A DNA stretch of 56,727 nucleotides, from NCBI GenBank assembly GCA_023379385.1, contig JAMCUS010000008.1, positions 1-56,727 of the forward strand, in the 5' to 3' direction. The notes under the pieces were generated by a model, which had not been told where the DNA came from, ran no database searches, and worked only from the letters and a program-made list of their open reading frames with translations. Each line of letters starts with the position of its first letter. Within the stretch, counting starts at the first letter, position 1. Of the stretch, positions 9,507-18,539 are shown piece after piece. The stretch is from Thermoplasmatota archaeon. Lineage in GTDB: Archaea; Thermoplasmatota; Thermoplasmata; Lutacidiplasmatales; JAMCUS01. A program made the position numbers and the translations under genes.

Positions 9507-10349
9507 GTATTATAAATGGTTGTTAATATTAAAAATCTTTTTGGGGTGGGTAATTTAATGTGCTTAATGTGCTTAATGTGCAAATTATGATAATTGTTAA
9601 CCCTGTTAACATCTAACGTATCTGTTTAGCTGTGTGTCAGCATCTTTTATTAAAAATATATTATCGCATCTTTCATTTCTCAATTATTATCAAAATTTGA
9701 AACTATTTTTGCATAACTGGCTGCAGGTTGTCTTTGCTCTTAAGCGGTTATATTAGTTTATTATCAATGTATCACTCTTTAAGGTATTGCTTACAACCTA
9801 GTTTCAAGTTAAACAAATACAAAATATTAAAATACTTATGGATTGTGCAATAATAACCTGCCCAAGCCTGATGTTTGGGGTGCTACTGTCAGGCAGCATT
9901 GCATAGTTCCATTTTGGATATAATGAATGCGTTTTCAAACGTAATTTTGTCATGTCCTCGCGCCTGAGAATTTTATTCCAGCAGGATGTTTATTGGAGAC
10001 TTACCTATAAAATTATGCAAACTTTTTTTCTATTTTAATTAACCCTCCAAAACAGAACTCTCCATCTCTTAAGTATTATAGTAGATATTAGTTTGTCCAA
10101 TTTTTATCAGTTACATATTATAGTCATATATTTACACAATTGTAGAGGACATTCCCTGCAAAACACTCAGATTATAAATAATTTAATAGAATTTATTTCC
10201 ACGCAACATATAGTATGCTCATGCCCGAGAAGGGAACTGGTAGAGAAAGCAAAAAAGAGGTGGTTCATCTGATAAAATTTTGATCGTTTGGTTCAATAAG
10301 TTAAATATCTATAATTTATGTGAAAAATGATATGTCTAACATACTCTTC
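9507..10349. other. Long gene-free stretch upstream of radC
   Basis: No open frame of meaningful length or family match was found on either strand. The stretch holds three perfect tandem copies of a 9-base unit (9555-9581), scattered AT-rich TATA-like sequences, and a GC-richer patch at about 9860-9900 with an inverted pair GCCTGA/TCAGGC. It leads into a decayed TnpB gene, so much of it may be old mobile-element remains. A small RNA in the GC-richer patch cannot be excluded. Confidence 0.5.
9555..9581. repeat. Three tandem copies of a 9-base unit (TTAATGTGC)
   Basis: The unit TTAATGTGC occurs three times without a mismatch, 40 to 70 bases upstream of the radC start and probably upstream of its promoter. 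It may be a slippage product or a set of regulator-binding sites. Nothing in the sequence decides between these. Confidence 0.85.
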
Positions 10350-10925
10350 AGGCTAAAGGCATCGGAGGTTCTAAGGTAGTTATCGCTCATAACGTTGCCT
10401 CTTTAGGGATATCAGTGTTCCCTTTGCATACATCCCTGTTTGCATGCAATTGATCCATGCCTTTTACATATATCGGAGCGCATGCTATGTCGACAGGTTG
10501 TAATGGAAAGGGATAATTCAACAAAATCTTCAAAAATTAACGCTCAAAAACTGATTTTTTAGGATCAAAATAGACCATTTTTGATATTCTTTTACAGCCT
10601 GTCGAAAGAAGCACTGACATTGGCGTGATCAACGTGTATGCAACTTGGGCACTTAAACCTCTTCCCAGAACGGTTACCTACCAGCCCACACCTTGAACAC
10701 TCTTTTGATGTTAATGTTTTTGTTTTTATAGCAAATTCAGCTATCTACCTTGCTTTATTCAGTTCAATGGAGAAATTCCTGCCATGTTTTACTTTATAAG
10801 TTGGTTTAGTATCATTTATTATCTCTATATGAAAAATATTGTATGCTTATTGTATATATAATTGCCGCAATTTATCTCTTCCCTGAAGGTTGGAGCTTTC
10901 TTGCGAAACTCATGTAACATATAAT
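10350..10925 (-). pseudogene. tnpB: Decayed TnpB gene (different subfamily from the other two copies)
   Basis: Read on the minus strand, pieces of a TnpB C-terminus can be followed across stops and frame changes. They are LHEFRKKAPTFREEI, then TKPTYKVKHGRNFSIELNKAR with a stop where Trp is expected, then [24 protein letters not shown] with the zinc ribbon and the [11 protein letters not shown] catalytic region, then a tail including CKGNTDIPKE. The ribbon sequence differs clearly from the copies at 1 and 33.5 kb, so it came from another element. It is not functional. The intact uppS gene starts just beyond its upstream end. Confidence 0.7.
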
Positions 10926-10972
10926 TTTGACAAAAAGTATAAAATCCGTGAGATACATTGTATTATGAATGT

Positions 10973-11758
10973 ATGACTAAAGATGATATTTTAAAATTTG
11001 TGAAGAACACCACTTATAATGCATACGAAACCACGTTACTGAAAAAGGTTAAAAGTGGTATTATTCCAAAACATATGGCAATAATCATGGATGGTAATAG
11101 AAGATTTGCAGAACGAATGGAGATATCCGTTGAGGAAGGGCATATCAGAGGAAAGGATAAGCTAGAGGAGGTTCTTAACTGGTGTCTAGAGTTGGATATA
11201 AAAATTTTAACTGTGTACGCCTTTTCTACAGAGAATTTTAAAAGATCAAAATTAGAAGTAGAACACCTTATGAAGATGTTTATTGATAATTTTAAGCAGA
11301 TAGGTGATGATAAAAGAGTACATAAATATAAGATCAGAGTAAAGATCATTGGCAGAATTGATAGCCTACCAGAAGATGTCGTGGATGCCATAAAATACGC
11401 CGAAGAAAAAACAGCAAATTACTCAGAATACCTGTACAACATCGCTGTTGCATATGGTGGTAGAGAAGAGATTATACAGGCTATAAGATCAATTGCAACG
11501 GAGGTCAAAGATAATAAACTGGAGGTCAAAGACATTGATGAAAGTGTGGTTAAAAATCATCTTTATACATCAGATCTGCCAGATCCAGATATTATTTTAA
11601 GAACCTCCGGGGAAGAGAGAATATCTAACTTCCTGTTATGGCAAATGGCATATTCTGAACTCTATTTTGTAGATGTATTCTGGCCCGAGCTCAGCAAACT
11701 GGATTTTCTCAGAGCAATATACACCTATCAACAGCGAAAAAGAAAATATGGTGTTTGA
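10973..11758 (+). CDS. uppS: Polyprenyl diphosphate synthase, cis-type (UppS family)
   Basis: This enzyme adds isopentenyl diphosphate in cis to an allylic diphosphate, making the polyprenyl carrier lipid used for protein glycosylation. The family signatures are present: HMAIIMDGNRRFA near residue 37, GHIRGKDKLEEVLNWC, TVYAFSTENFKRS, and the C-terminal DPDIILRTSGEERISNFLLWQMAYSE. The product is 261 residues, normal for the family. I chose ATG 10973; a TTG at 10958 is in frame. A TATA box (GTATAAAA, 10937-10944) about 30 bases upstream suggests a leaderless or very short leader. A cell surface rich in N-glycosylation sites, as in the two tandem surface proteins here, would need such a carrier. 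Confidence 0.92.
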   Translation: MTKDDILKFVKNTTYNAYETTLLKKVKSGIIPKHMAIIMDGNRRFAERMEISVEEGHIRGKDKLEEVLNWCLELDIKILTVYAFSTENFKRSKLEVEHLMKMFIDNFKQIGDDKRVHKYKIRVKIIGRIDSLPEDVVDAIKYAEEKTANYSEYLYNIAVAYGGREEIIQAIRSIATEVKDNKLEVKDIDESVVKNHLYTSDLPDPDIILRTSGEERISNFLLWQMAYSELYFVDVFWPELSKLDFLRAIYTYQQRKRKYGV

Positions 11759-11767
11759 ATAAAATAT

Positions 11768-12277
11768 CTATGCTTTCTGTAAATTTTCAGCAATAATTCT
11801 GCAAGGAGATGGCAGTTTTGAGGCAGCTTTTTTTAATGCCTTCTTCCCCAATTCTATTTTGTCTGTTGGTATATCTAGCCTTATAATTTTTTCATTTATA
11901 TTGGCCCTGACCGCAATACTGACAGGCTTGCCAAATGCAGCTCTCATACCATCTGATACTCTATCTGCGCCGGCACCGGTTGCCATTTTATGCTCTCTAA
12001 GGACGTTATTGGGATACTTTAGCATCTTTAGTTTAAAGTTGTTGGGTAGCTCTTTTTCAAGTAATCTTACGGCAGCGATACGTGAAGCCTCAAGCGCAGA
12101 GTCTCTGATCTGACAGGCTTCCTCAACCATTAGAGTTAATCTTAAAGGAAAATTCATCTTAAGGTTGCCAGCATTAAACTGTACGATCTTTGAGTGAGGT
12201 ACACCACCCATGTATTCTCTTCTGCAGTACGGTTGTCCTTCTACCTTCCTGTACATACTTCCCGGTTTTCTTACCAT
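11768..12277 (-). CDS. rpl10e: 50S ribosomal protein L10e (uL16)
   Basis: This is the archaeal/eukaryotic form of uL16, which sits near the tRNA elbow in the large subunit. It is recognised by VRKPGSMYRKVEGQPYCRREYMGGVPHSKI at the start, the LRLTLMVEEACQIRDSALEASRIAA helix, and the ATGAGADRVSDGMR loop near the peptidyl-transferase centre. The product is 169 residues. ATG 12277 is chosen because family members begin M-x-RKP; a GTG three codons upstream is in frame. It is outside the main ribosomal cluster and stands alone, convergent with uppS with only 9 bases between the ends. A TATA-like run (ATATATATA) lies at about 12325-12335. Confidence 0.95.
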   Translation of the reverse strand: MVRKPGSMYRKVEGQPYCRREYMGGVPHSKIVQFNAGNLKMNFPLRLTLMVEEACQIRDSALEASRIAAVRLLEKELPNNFKLKMLKYPNNVLREHKMATGAGADRVSDGMRAAFGKPVSIAVRANINEKIIRLDIPTDKIELGKKALKKAASKLPSPCRIIAENLQKA

Positions 12278-12551
12278 AAAAGACACACTCTGTATTAGTA
12301 TAACTACAACCTATAGCTAAATTGTTATATATATACTTTAACCAACCCAATCTACAATTCATCTCTTAATTTTTCATGATAAGAGGTTGCATAATAGTGA
12401 AGGTTTTGTGTGCATGAGGTATAGAACTGCAGAATGTACAGGTTTTTCGTAATGAAAGCTTACAGCCACTTATAAATTTTAGCTATTATCCTGTAACCGC
12501 ATTATAGGAAGTATTATATAGCTATAAAAGAATATATATTGTTTGATGTTT

Positions 12552-13649
12552 ATGAATAAAAATATAGGTGTTGTTATTTCTATTGTAGTAGCCATAGTCG
12601 TTGTTCTTGCGGCGGTATTGTTATATTTTCCAGGAATTTTGAAATTGTCTGCATCATCCGGTAGTTCTGGAGGTAGCAGCAATGGGGTACTAGACATATC
12701 TGTCCATGATACCTCGTCCGGTCCAGTGACTGCATCAATGTATATCTCCTTTAGTGTAGTGATGGTGCATAAAGCCGATACATCGTCATCGGGATGGTAT
12801 AATTTAACTGTGAACAGATCTGCGGTTGAAATAAGTTCACTCACCTCAATTTCCATGGCCAAAGTGGTGGGTACTGGTACGCTTTCTGATGGGCATTACA
12901 CAAACGTCTGGATTGGTGTTAAGAACGCCTACATAATGGCTGGCGGCAACAACATATCTCTAACTATACCCTCCAATCAGACATACATGAAAATGGTCGG
13001 GTCATTCTTTATTAACGGAACCGCAAAGAGCAGTGTTGATGTAGACATATCCATAAACATGAATTACATGATAGAAAGTCACATGCTTTCTGTGTTTGGA
13101 CATATTGATCAAACAAACTCAGCTGGCTATGTATCCAGTTATTCCTATACATCAATAACAGTGCATGACGCTGAGAATATGCCTATGAATATGAGTGGTT
13201 CGGTATATATAACACTAAATTTTTCATCAATAACCTTTGTTTCAACAACAGGTGCAAAAATTATTGAAAAAAACGTGAATATGGATATAAACATCACAAA
13301 ATATCTGAATAAAACCGATGTAGCTGTAGTATGGAATGGCTCCATACCGTCAGGAAATTATACAGATATGATATTCCAGATATCTAACGTTTCTGTAAAT
13401 ATGCATATGCACATGTTTCTAAAATATTACAATTTCAGCGGTTATATAAACGTTGGCAACGGCATAAATATAACAGTTCCATGCAATCTCTCTATGCTGT
13501 CAGCAAGCAATATGCGTGTAGATGTGGATGTATCATATAATCTTACGGCGTTGATATTTAATAGAAATATGGTTATGTCAGGAACCGTTGACGGAACCTA
13601 TTCCATGAGTTCAATGGCATTCGCTGCAGGAACACCAAAACGAGTTTAA
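12552..13649 (+). CDS. Secreted or membrane-anchored protein with two DUF4382-like domains
   Basis: An N-terminal hydrophobic segment (residues 4-24) serves as signal anchor, followed by a Ser/Gly-rich spacer. Two similar beta-rich domains follow. The first runs from VLDISVHDTSSGPVTASMYISF and the second from SYTSITVHDAENMPMNMSGSVYITL, each with a SxGxYTxxxxxI/V strand. This matches the DUF4382 pattern seen in archaeal surface proteins; function is unknown. Many Asn-x-Ser/Thr sites suggest N-glycosylation on the outside of the cell. The product is 365 residues from ATG 12552. A TATA box at 12523-12529 fits a leaderless start there; ATG 12546 is in frame. Confidence 0.75.
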   Translation: MNKNIGVVISIVVAIVVVLAAVLLYFPGILKLSASSGSSGGSSNGVLDISVHDTSSGPVTASMYISFSVVMVHKADTSSSGWYNLTVNRSAVEISSLTSISMAKVVGTGTLSDGHYTNVWIGVKNAYIMAGGNNISLTIPSNQTYMKMVGSFFINGTAKSSVDVDISINMNYMIESHMLSVFGHIDQTNSAGYVSSYSYTSITVHDAENMPMNMSGSVYITLNFSSITFVSTTGAKIIEKNVNMDINITKYLNKTDVAVVWNGSIPSGNYTDMIFQISNVSVNMHMHMFLKYYNFSGYINVGNGINITVPCNLSMLSASNMRVDVDVSYNLTALIFNRNMVMSGTVDGTYSMSSMAFAAGTPKRV

Positions 13650-13742
13650 ATATCCATTTATGATAATTGCTGAAAATATTGTTGGAAGTGAAGCCTGTTC
13701 AGGGCTGTCTATACTGGTGACGTCTGCATCCGTTGTTCTTCC

Positions 13743-14627
13743 TCAAGTACCGGTGGGTGGTTGTGGTTCCGTAACACTCTCATTTTCCTTTCCGGCTTCT
13801 GCCTTGCTTCCTGCATCATTATTTTTTAATGATTCTGCCACTTTTTCGGGGAGAGGAGCTATGCCGTAATGTTCCTCAATTATTGTGATCCTGCCTTCCT
13901 TATCAACGAACTCACGGTAAGACGATATAATTTTAACCTTTGCGTCAAACCAGTCATGATCCTGCCACGCCCTTTCCGGTATCTTCATAATCAAATTGTC
14001 ATCCTTAAAATCTATCACGAAGTCGTCGGGGTTACTGTAATAATGTTCTATAATGAATCTCATTTTATCAATGTTATTATCTATCCTTTTTATGATCTTC
14101 ATCTTGAACTTCATGGTTTTTCCGCTGTATTTATTATTGAAATCAATTCTCACTCTGCCAGGTGTTACGGTCATAACTCTGCCAATCTCTATAACAGGCT
14201 CACCATCATCATTCTTGCCTGTTACCATGGGCATCTCAAGGCCAACAGTCAGAGGTTTATCAATTTTATACTTTTTCATAACCCTCAGAACCTCTGCTGA
14301 TGAATATAACCTGACCTTTTTTAAGTCACGTTCACCATACCCTTTCTCAGGTGGGATAATAATAACCTCTTCCTTGTTCAAAGTCATCTTTTCCAGCTGC
14401 TCTTCAAGTGATTTTATAATAAATCCAGAACCAACAATAACGCCTATCGGGGCATACTGTTCCTTATTCACCTCTGTATTTTTTGCGTTTTCCTTGATTG
14501 TTGTATCCACTAGTTCCTCTTTCCCATCTGTTACAACCCATTGATCGTAGTCCAGATATATAAAATCATTTTTTGATATTCTTATATTGCCCGTATCAAC
14601 CGTATCATTATTCATAGTTTCATCCAT
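13743..14627 (-). CDS. FKBP-type peptidyl-prolyl isomerase, long archaeal type
   Basis: This protein isomerises Xaa-Pro bonds and acts as a folding chaperone. The N-terminal FKBP fold can be read from IYLDYDQWVVTDGKEELVDTT through PIGVIVGSGFIIKSLEEQLEKM and IIIPPEKGYGERD. An insert-in-flap region follows (MPMVTGKNDDGEPVIEIGRVMTV), then VRIDFNNKYSGKTMKFKMKII closing the FKBP unit. About 100 further residues form the extra C-terminal domain of the long archaeal FKBPs, with an acidic Glu/Pro tail. No signal peptide is visible, so it is cytoplasmic. The start is ATG 14627, with a TATA-like TTTAATAAAAT about 28 bases upstream; a TTG three codons earlier is also in frame. Confidence 0.88.
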   Translation of the reverse strand: MDETMNNDTVDTGNIRISKNDFIYLDYDQWVVTDGKEELVDTTIKENAKNTEVNKEQYAPIGVIVGSGFIIKSLEEQLEKMTLNKEEVIIIPPEKGYGERDLKKVRLYSSAEVLRVMKKYKIDKPLTVGLEMPMVTGKNDDGEPVIEIGRVMTVTPGRVRIDFNNKYSGKTMKFKMKIIKRIDNNIDKMRFIIEHYYSNPDDFVIDFKDDNLIMKIPERAWQDHDWFDAKVKIISSYREFVDKEGRITIIEEHYGIAPLPEKVAESLKNNDAGSKAEAGKENESVTEPQPPTGT

Positions 14628-14785
14628 AGTTATCAAACAGTCTACAATATTTTATTAAACTTAAAGTTAACGGATATGAGTTTATCATATTATGTTACAG
14701 CTTCATCAAAATTAAAGGACGAACAACCTGCAATTACGTAAAAGTGAAACTATGCTTGTAGGCATAGGTGTTCAACAGAAACCAT

Positions 14786-14811
14786 TTGTAATAATGTGAT
14801 AGTTATTACAA
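14786..14811. promoter_or_regulatory. Perfect 9-base inverted repeat upstream of the TPR gene
   Basis: TTGTAATAA at 14786-14794 and its exact complement TTATTACAA at 14803-14811 are separated by 8 bases. The pair lies upstream of the gene's TATA box (ATATAAATA near 14834), in the position expected for an activator site. A related half-site (TTTGTAACTGTAA) follows directly. Confidence 0.5.
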
Positions 14812-14874
14812 TTTGTAACTGTAATATTTTAATATATAAATAACATCTTTTTATTACACAATAGAGGTGATTAA

Positions 14875-15390
14875 ATGAAAGAAGAGTTCGTTAAGGAAAT
14901 TAATCAGGCAGAAAGATACCTGTCCCAATTTAACAGCAAGGAGGCTTTAAAGCATTATACCAAAGCGTCTCAAATAGACCCTGATGCGGCAGATTCGTAT
15001 TTTGGTATAGCAGAAGCCTCCAGAGGTATTCCAAAAATAAAACCGGAGGTAATAATTGAGAATTACATGAAGGCCATAGAGATGGACAAAAGCAATCCGT
15101 TGTATTATACAAGTTTAGGCAATTTCTACCTGGAGATCAACAGATTTGACGATGCAGAGAAGTCGTATAACATGGCTGCAAAAATTGATGAAAAAAATAG
15201 CTTTCTATACCTTTCTGATTTTGCCGTAGAGGTGTACGTCAATTTAATGAGAAATATTGATGATGAATCACCGCAATCCGAACTGGATAACGCAAGAAGG
15301 AAGGGCCTGATTGCATTTATAAAATCGATGGGGATCAGTATTGATGAAGCTATGAAACTGTTAGGTGAGCATAAAACAGATACCCAATAA
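14875..15390 (+). CDS. TPR-repeat protein
   Basis: The 171 residues hold about three tetratricopeptide repeats: LSQFNSKEALKHYTKASQIDPDAADSYFGIAEA, then AIEMDKSNPLYYTSLGNFYLEINRFDDAEKSYNMAAKIDEKNSFLYL, then a less regular third. TPR proteins bind partners; the partner here is unknown. No signal peptide is seen. ATG 14875 follows an AGAGGTGATT binding site, and a TATA box lies about 40 bases upstream, so this gene has a leader. It precedes the GvpD-like ATPase on the same strand by about 150 bases. Confidence 0.85.
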   Translation: MKEEFVKEINQAERYLSQFNSKEALKHYTKASQIDPDAADSYFGIAEASRGIPKIKPEVIIENYMKAIEMDKSNPLYYTSLGNFYLEINRFDDAEKSYNMAAKIDEKNSFLYLSDFAVEVYVNLMRNIDDESPQSELDNARRKGLIAFIKSMGISIDEAMKLLGEHKTDTQ

Positions 15391-15538
15391 AGGTTGTTAT
15401 TTAACAAAATATTAACAATCTTTGAAATAAAATTAAAAGCTAAATTTTAATAATATGTAGTTATATGTCTATTAGATATGATGCATAGAGTTGTTGATAT
15501 CTGTTATAGCTTGCAGATCTATTTTAAGGGGTGTTAAT

Positions 15539-17083
15539 ATGAATAAAAATCAGAAAAAACAGAATGTACCCGATGAGATTATTGATTTTTTAAGTGCAGA
15601 AAGTGGTAGGTCGCTTTTAGTAAAAGGTGGTTCCGGTACAGGAAAAACAACCTTTGCCCTTCAGTTGCTTGAGGATTTCGCAGAGCCGGAGTCCAGCTTT
15701 TATTTATCAACGAGAGTCTCTGATGAAGCTCTATTTTCACAATTTTCGTGGCTCAAGGATAAAGAGATGAAGAAACGTGTTCTTGATTCCAGCAAGTTAT
15801 TGCTGGACACCCTGTACAAGAGTGAAGAGGAGGTATCAAAAGAAGAGATCAAGACAATATCTTCTGCAAGATCCTTTCTCAAATCAATATCTGAAGATCA
15901 TGGGCCTCCGACAAGAGTGGATAGAACAAGGCTCTCCATGATGATTGAGGAGAACAGGATGCCTGAGATAGAGAGTTTATATGATAGGATAGACCACATA
16001 CTTCCCAGAAAAGCCATGGTTGTTGTTGATAGTATAGAGGGCATATCCCACAAATACAACCTAGAGATGGAAGAGGTTGTTATGTGTTTTCAGAAAGATT
16101 TGGTAGAGAATTCAAATGTAAATGTTGTTATGGTTCTGGAGAAATCTGATGCAGGAGGTCTGGAATATCTTGTAGATGGTGTGATATCCCTATCAAGAAG
16201 TGAAATTGAGGAGAGAAGAATACGGTATTCTCACATGGAAAAGTTGAGGGCTACAGAGATCAGCCAGCCATTCTACTCTATGACGCTTCACGGTGGCAGA
16301 TTCAGGATATTCACGCCATGGACATCCGATATCAACAAAAAAAATGACTGGGTATACATTCCGGATGGAAAAAGAACATACAGTACAGGCATAGAAGATT
16401 TTGATGCAATAACAGGTGGTGGCTTTGGTAAAGGCACCTATAATGCATTTGAAATTGGAGAGGGTGTATCAAAGGATGAATATTACACAGTTTTAAGACC
16501 CATCTTTCTGAATTTCCTTGCCCAGAAAAGAGGAATGATATCAATTTTACCAGGAGGGGAGGCACCCGATCTTTTTCGTGAAGATTTAACTACGCATATA
16601 AGCGATCCATCAATTTTTGATAATCTTGTCAGAATTGCTGATTATTTTGCTGTAAATAGTGATAAAAAGTATATCATGCCTTTGAGAAAGGGATCGACAG
16701 AGGAGGCACTCAAGATATGGAGAGACGGAGAGCAGGCTGCACGTGGCATAGGTACCTACTCAACCACTCATGCGGGTAACCCGTATATTGAATACACGGG
16801 TTTTGATTCTTTGGAGTATATTCAGGGTGAATCACCGGCTATAAAAGGGTTGCTAGCTGGTGTTGTCAGAACCAAAATATCGGGTGATTTGGGTATAGGT
16901 ATGCTGAAACCAGGGCTCAAGGTTACAAAGGAAATTTTCAATATGATGGATACCTATTTTAAAATCGTAGATATAGGCCATACGCCGTGTATATATGGAA
17001 TAAAGCCCAAGACCAGAATATACGCCATAACAAAGGACGAAAAAAAGGGATACCCATACGTCTCTTTTATTCCAATATCATAA
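15539..17083 (+). CDS. GvpD/KaiC-like RecA-superfamily ATPase
   Basis: The 514-residue protein resembles the GvpD family, named for a gas-vesicle regulator but common in archaea without gas vesicles. The first RecA-like domain has an intact Walker A (GGSGTGKTTFAL, near residue 32) and Walker B (KAMVVVDSIEG). A second, related domain begins at TGIEDFDAITGGGFGKGTYNAFEI, but its P-loop lacks the GKT/S and is probably inactive. No gas-vesicle genes are in the window. The start is ATG 15539 after an AAGGGGTG site; a TTG further upstream is in frame but has no binding site. It ends 7 bases from the convergent trehalose gene. A regulatory or signalling ATPase is likely. Confidence 0.8.
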   Translation: MNKNQKKQNVPDEIIDFLSAESGRSLLVKGGSGTGKTTFALQLLEDFAEPESSFYLSTRVSDEALFSQFSWLKDKEMKKRVLDSSKLLLDTLYKSEEEVSKEEIKTISSARSFLKSISEDHGPPTRVDRTRLSMMIEENRMPEIESLYDRIDHILPRKAMVVVDSIEGISHKYNLEMEEVVMCFQKDLVENSNVNVVMVLEKSDAGGLEYLVDGVISLSRSEIEERRIRYSHMEKLRATEISQPFYSMTLHGGRFRIFTPWTSDINKKNDWVYIPDGKRTYSTGIEDFDAITGGGFGKGTYNAFEIGEGVSKDEYYTVLRPIFLNFLAQKRGMISILPGGEAPDLFREDLTTHISDPSIFDNLVRIADYFAVNSDKKYIMPLRKGSTEEALKIWRDGEQAARGIGTYSTTHAGNPYIEYTGFDSLEYIQGESPAIKGLLAGVVRTKISGDLGIGMLKPGLKVTKEIFNMMDTYFKIVDIGHTPCIYGIKPKTRIYAITKDEKKGYPYVSFIPIS

Positions 17084-17090
17084 AGGCAAA

Positions 17091-18398
17091 CTATTCATCA
17101 GACATAACCTTTAACCATTTTACCACGTCGTTCTTCATAACAAACTGTTTCATCTTTTTCATTTTGATTAATCGTTCGGTTTTGCTCATTTTCAGCCCTT
17201 TCAGGATTCCTTTGTATATATCAGAAACCACATACGGATTAACAATCACAACCTCTTTTTTTATGAAAGTGGATATACCGGCAAATTTACTTATTACTAT
17301 AACACCATCCTGGCTGTGTTCTATAAACTCTTCCGTAACAAGATTTAAGCCATCCATGAATGGAGTTACAATCAGAATATCTGCCAATTTGTAGAAATCT
17401 ATCAGATCATGTTCATTGATCTTTCTGTAAAAGTATTTTATAGGAGTCCATGACTTGGTATTGTACTTTCCATTGACCATTCCAACCATCTGCTCCACAT
17501 TTTTTTTGAGGTCTTTATAGGTGGAAATACTTTCCCGGCTGGGGCTAACAACCATATAATAATCAAAATGTGAATGCATGGATGGCTCACTCTCAAGCAG
17601 CATTTCTACGGCATTTATTTTCTGGAGGATGCCTTTAGTGAAATCCAGTCTATCTATAGAGAAAATAACCTTTCTATTTCCTTTTTTGGTATAGATTCTG
17701 TTTATTTTATTATCCATTTTTATTCCGAACGGTCTAACTACCAGCTTTACCTCCCTATCATCATAAATTATCCTGTTTTTATTAACCGGTATATTCAATT
17801 TCAATCTCACAAACTCCCTGAATTTCTCTTTATAAGCTTCTGTATGAAATCCAATGATATCTGCATTTAAAATTCCATTTACAATGTCGTATATCCAGGG
17901 AAGGGTCGAAATGTACATTTCATCCACCCATGGAATATGCCAAAAAAAACTTATATTTTTAAATCCTGCTTTTCTTAAAAAATAGGGTAGTAGCGTTATC
18001 TGATAATCGTTCACAATTACCCGCTGATCTTTAAGTTCCTGATAGGATGCAATTAAATTTGCAAATTTTTTATTGATTTTTTTATAGGTGTTAAAAGCAC
18101 TTTCATTGTATGTATCTGTCTTTCGTATATAGTGAAACATGGGCCATAGATATGTGTTGCAGAACACATCGTAAAATAACCTTTCATCTTCACGGCCTAT
18201 TTTCATGGATACAATTTTGTCTCCTGTTACCTTCTGCTTATCTATGCAGAACCATCTATAATCTCTGTCTTTAAGAGCAGAGATCAACCCTCTGGATACT
18301 CCACCAACATTAAGATCATCAATATGATTGGATACATTTACATACGATGTATTATACGGGCATCTATACGATGCAATTATGATTTTTTTCTTTACCAT
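17091..18398 (-). CDS. otsA: Trehalose-6-phosphate synthase (GT20)
   Basis: This enzyme transfers glucose from a nucleotide sugar to glucose-6-phosphate, giving trehalose-6-phosphate, the precursor of an osmotic and heat protectant. GT20 motifs present are GGVSRGL near residue 33, VNDYQITLLPYFLR, FFWHIPWVDE, ADIIGFHTEAYKEKF, RLDFTKGILQKINA, and DGLNLVTEEFI near the C-terminus. The product is about 435 residues, slightly shorter than E. coli OtsA. ATG 18398 follows an AGGTGGT site; GTG 18407 is in frame but overlaps that site. No phosphatase (OtsB) gene lies beside it, so the second step is encoded elsewhere or done by another enzyme. Confidence 0.92.
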   Translation of the reverse strand: MVKKKIIIASYRCPYNTSYVNVSNHIDDLNVGGVSRGLISALKDRDYRWFCIDKQKVTGDKIVSMKIGREDERLFYDVFCNTYLWPMFHYIRKTDTYNESAFNTYKKINKKFANLIASYQELKDQRVIVNDYQITLLPYFLRKAGFKNISFFWHIPWVDEMYISTLPWIYDIVNGILNADIIGFHTEAYKEKFREFVRLKLNIPVNKNRIIYDDREVKLVVRPFGIKMDNKINRIYTKKGNRKVIFSIDRLDFTKGILQKINAVEMLLESEPSMHSHFDYYMVVSPSRESISTYKDLKKNVEQMVGMVNGKYNTKSWTPIKYFYRKINEHDLIDFYKLADILIVTPFMDGLNLVTEEFIEHSQDGVIVISKFAGISTFIKKEVVIVNPYVVSDIYKGILKGLKMSKTERLIKMKKMKQFVMKNDVVKWLKVMSDE

Positions 18399-18539
18399 TT
18401 CAACCACCTAAATGGATTATCAATGATGCAGTTCTCAATTGGCCATGGATGTTGAGAGGCCACATGTTACCCCCTTCCCGTTACTTAAAAGTGATCAGTT
18501 TCCGCAACAGAGGTTACAAGCGAATTAGTGATGGGGCGT

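Noticed and set aside
9541-10350. CRISPR array
   Set aside because: Only one 9-base tandem repeat is present; there are no regularly spaced repeats of 24-37 bases and no cas genes.
13660-13869. Small plus-strand frame downstream of the DUF4382-like gene
   Set aside because: It lies opposite the FKBP gene's end, has no family match and no binding site.
15491-15538. Longer N-terminus of the GvpD-like protein from an upstream TTG
   Set aside because: The added 16 residues do not fit the family and the strong binding site directly precedes ATG 15539.
17091-18398. Glycogen or mannosyl transferase instead of trehalose-phosphate synthase
   Set aside because: The motifs GGVSRGL, HIPWVDE and DGLNLVTEEF are those of GT20; other transferase families lack this combination.
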